From Aphanothece sp. CMT-3BRIN-NPC111 (GTDB taxonomy: Bacteria; Cyanobacteriota; Cyanobacteriia; Cyanobacteriales; JAHHGU01), in assembly GCA_019359765.1 (NCBI GenBank), contig JAHHGU010000016.1, forward strand, positions 34,355-98,354: a DNA stretch of 64,000 nt, given 5' to 3'. A program made the position numbers and the translations under genes. Each line of letters begins with the position of its first letter. The first letter of the stretch is position 1. Below, piece after piece: positions 62,162 to 64,000 of the stretch. Below the pieces are notes generated by a model. It did no database searches and had not been told where the DNA came from. It worked only from the letters and a program-made list of their open reading frames with translations.

Positions 62162-63124
62162 TTAGCGGTGCAGCATACCGATCCCGTAGAAAGTGTATCG
62201 AGGAAAACAAAGCTGGTACTGGCGATAGATTTCACTGGCAGCTCGATGAAGTAACGAGTGCCGATACACCAAGCTATCAAGATCCTCGGCATAACCACCA
62301 CCAATTACACAAGCCACAGGATAGCGCATTGCCATACAAGTACTTAAAACCTGCATTTCTCGGCGGAATATGCCGCTGTCTGTTAGGGCTAACTTTCCTA
62401 AGCGATCGCCCACATGAGGGTCAACCCCAGCATCGTACAATACTAAATCTGGCTGGAACTCGGACAGTAAATCTGGCAGATATTTAGCTAGGGTTTGGAG
62501 ATAGGCATCGTCTTCCATCCCTACTGGCAGGGGAATATCTAGATCGCTTTTTTCCTTGGTGCTAGGAAAGTTAACTTCGCAGTGCATCGAGAAGGTGAAG
62601 ACACTAGGATCATTTTGAAAGATAAAGGCGGTGCCGTCTCCTTGATGTACGTCTAAGTCAACGATGAGAATTTTGCGGACAAGTCCTAGTTGTTGGAGAA
62701 CACGGGAGGCGATCGCTAAATCGTTAAAAATACAAAAGCCAGATCCATAACTGGGAAAAGCATGATGAGTTCCCCCAGCAGTATTGCAGGCGAGTCCATA
62801 AGTTAGTGCCAGTCTAGCGGTGAGAATTGTTCCGCCTACAGCAACGCAGGTACGATTGGCTAAAGCTGGACTCCAAGGCAAACCAATTCGGCGTTGGGCT
62901 TTGGTATCGAGGGTGCCTTCACAATAAGCTTGCACATATTCAGGGGTATGGACTAATTCGAGCCAATCTTCAGGGGGACGCACTGGGGAGTAAAATTGCG
63001 TTTTGTCAGCTACGCCATCAGCTAGAAGTAGTTCGTAGAGTTTGCTGAATTTGGGCATGGGGAAGCGATGCCCGTCTGGAAGTGGGGCGATGTAGTTGGG
63101 GTGATAAACAATTGGCAAGTTCAT
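62162..63124 (-). CDS. Histone-deacetylase-family hydrolase
   Basis: 320 residues. The catalytic pattern is clear: GGTHHAFPSYGSGFCIFNDLAIA (His pair), LIVDLDVHQGDGTA (zinc Asp and His) and YDAGVDPHVGDRLG (second zinc Asp). Bacterial members remove acetyl groups from small molecules such as polyamines or acetoin-related compounds, or from proteins. Its ATG overlaps the upstream gene by four bases (ATGA). Confidence 0.93.
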   Translation of the reverse strand: MNLPIVYHPNYIAPLPDGHRFPMPKFSKLYELLLADGVADKTQFYSPVRPPEDWLELVHTPEYVQAYCEGTLDTKAQRRIGLPWSPALANRTCVAVGGTILTARLALTYGLACNTAGGTHHAFPSYGSGFCIFNDLAIASRVLQQLGLVRKILIVDLDVHQGDGTAFIFQNDPSVFTFSMHCEVNFPSTKEKSDLDIPLPVGMEDDAYLQTLAKYLPDLLSEFQPDLVLYDAGVDPHVGDRLGKLALTDSGIFRREMQVLSTCMAMRYPVACVIGGGYAEDLDSLVYRHSLLHRAASEIYRQYQLCFPRYTFYGIGMLHR

Positions 63125-63591
63125 TTGTCGAGGCCGTCATACTCCCATACCTCTGCCTTTGGCTCTTTGATCAGCCGCTGTATGCCGATTTCATAGGCAA
63201 CTTTGCTAATTTCACCACTGTCAAGTTCACCTAGCCGCACCATCCGCTGTACTAATTCCTGATTCGGTTGCGGTGACTCTAGCAACTTTCTGCCAAATTC
63301 CTGCAACCACGCTACCATTTCAGCTTCATTAATACTTTTGGCAAGCAAAAAGCCCTTAATCTTTCCTCGGCTCCAGCCTTGATGTACTCCCTCAAGCAAC
63401 TGCATGAACAGATTTTCGTAATCTGCATCATTCAGGGGTTTATCCAGTTCTACCCTTCTGTGTCCCCCCGGATCAAGGGGAGAAGCTATACTTCCTCTCT
63501 CCCGTTGATCAGGGGAAGACTGGGGAGGGGTTCTAATATTTAATAGCCGCTGAAACAACCTCTTCAACCACTGCCAAATCCGCCTCAGCAT
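63121..63591 (-). CDS. Conserved hypothetical protein with basic N-terminus
   Basis: 156 residues. The first ~20 are highly basic and amphipathic (RRIWQWLKRLFQRLLNIR); a disordered stretch follows, then a helical domain (LNDADYENLFMQLLEGVHQGWSRGKIKGFLL to VAYEIGIQRLIKEP). Related small proteins occur in other cyanobacteria. It is coupled by a 4-bp overlap to the HDAC-like gene. Function unknown. Confidence 0.75.
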   Translation of the reverse strand: MLRRIWQWLKRLFQRLLNIRTPPQSSPDQRERGSIASPLDPGGHRRVELDKPLNDADYENLFMQLLEGVHQGWSRGKIKGFLLAKSINEAEMVAWLQEFGRKLLESPQPNQELVQRMVRLGELDSGEISKVAYEIGIQRLIKEPKAEVWEYDGLDK

Positions 63592-63793
63592 CTGCTACGC
63601 CCCTGGATTGCATTTATTCTGTGATTGTATCGAGTTTAGTGTTTGGCGATGGAAGAGAATAGATCCCCCCAACCCCCTTAAAAAGCAGGGTTAAGAGGCG
63701 ATCGCATTTTTGCAGTAGTGAGGAGGTGCGATCGCCTGTAGGTTAATGAAGAGGTCTAAACTTTAAAGAGACTAGTGATTTGAGTAACCTCTG

Positions 63794-64000
63794 ATGCAAC
63801 TAAAAGTTATGTGGCAGCAAAACAGTAGCAACCCGGAAAACGCCAATAACCTTGCTACCATCAATCAATGGTGGGCGAGTCTCAACGGCAAAGAAATTAC
63901 CTGGCGACAGCGACTAATTCCCCAAAGCGGCGACGTCAATAAACTTGATTGGGAACCCCAGCGGTTTGATGAACGGTTTCTTATATCAAATCCCCAGATT
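63794..64000 (+). CDS. Unknown protein, N-terminal part (runs off the right edge)
   Basis: 69 codons to the end of the window from ATG 63794: M-Q-L-K-V-M-W-Q-Q-N, then INQWWASLNGKEITWRQRLI, with no stop. The frame is open and codon use looks genuine. I do not recognise the family from this piece. A second ATG at 63809 is possible. Confidence 0.55.
   Translation, partial: MQLKVMWQQNSSNPENANNLATINQWWASLNGKEITWRQRLIPQSGDVNKLDWEPQRFDERFLISNPQI

Overview
The window is cyanobacterial chromosome. HIP1 octamers (GCGATCGC) are scattered through genes and spacers. It carries a fused NADPH-thioredoxin reductase/thioredoxin (NTRC), a light-dependent protochlorophyllide reductase, the inducible NDH-1 CO2-uptake genes ndhF3/ndhD3/cupA/cupS, a cyanobacterial glutamate-cysteine ligase and GlgC. 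Abundant heptameric short tandem repeats, a WD40 Ser/Thr kinase, TnpB elements and an apparent CAST transposon end point to a large-genome, probably multicellular species; the exact genus cannot be read from the sequence.

Layout: 1-3.7 kb holds a TPR/beta-propeller protein (cut by the window edge), NTRC and a conserved hypothetical. 3.9-5.4 kb is an intact tnpB-only IS200/IS605-type element. 5.4-9.8 kb is a GldA/GldF/GldG/DUF4340-like ABC export operon. 10-15.7 kb has a lipoprotein, an IS630 remnant, PBP2, a ThiF-like protein and hypotheticals. 16.2-27.2 kb is rich in RNA/NAD chemistry: a NADAR protein, an AAA+ ATPase, KptA (RNA 2'-phosphotransferase), and a minus-strand operon of RtcB ligase (with a mini-intein at its catalytic Cys), a polynucleotide-kinase-like P-loop protein and a Thg1-like 3'-5' polymerase. 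27.4-36 kb holds a methyltransferase, a HAD phosphatase, tRNA-Ala(CGC), a cold-shock/membrane protein, POR, Tex and a WD40 kinase. 36.4-38.8 kb holds a PAS protein and a second, frameshifted tnpB element. 38.8-47 kb is the carbon-concentrating cluster: a divergent CmpR-type LysR regulator, ndhF3, a broken carbonic anhydrase, ndhD3, an unknown ORF, cupA, cupS and an intact Tat-exported beta-carbonic anhydrase. 47-57 kb holds SOD, Ppk, GlgC, a J-domain protein, two peroxiredoxins, tRNA-Met and a CAST-like transposon end. 57-64 kb holds an M23/LysM peptidase, TrmL, GshA, an HDAC-like protein and two further ORFs.

The most striking item is the kptA leader (minus strand, about 19097-19303). It reads as a compact structured RNA that joins two pieces of 23S rRNA which are far apart in rRNA sequence but adjacent in the folded ribosome: the sarcin-ricin loop (an exact universal 12-mer) and the L11/GTPase-associated centre (about 41 of 55 ungapped positions against the E. 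coli sequence as I remember it, with the equivalents of A1067 and A1095 kept). Two long-range 8-bp helices close it, and a strong TATAAT inside a perfect palindrome precedes it. Because it leads into an RNA-repair gene and lies 5 kb from an RtcB/Pnk/Thg1 operon, I propose a ribosome-mimicking RNA linked to RNA repair. The similarity and pairing are visible in the sequence; the function is inference.
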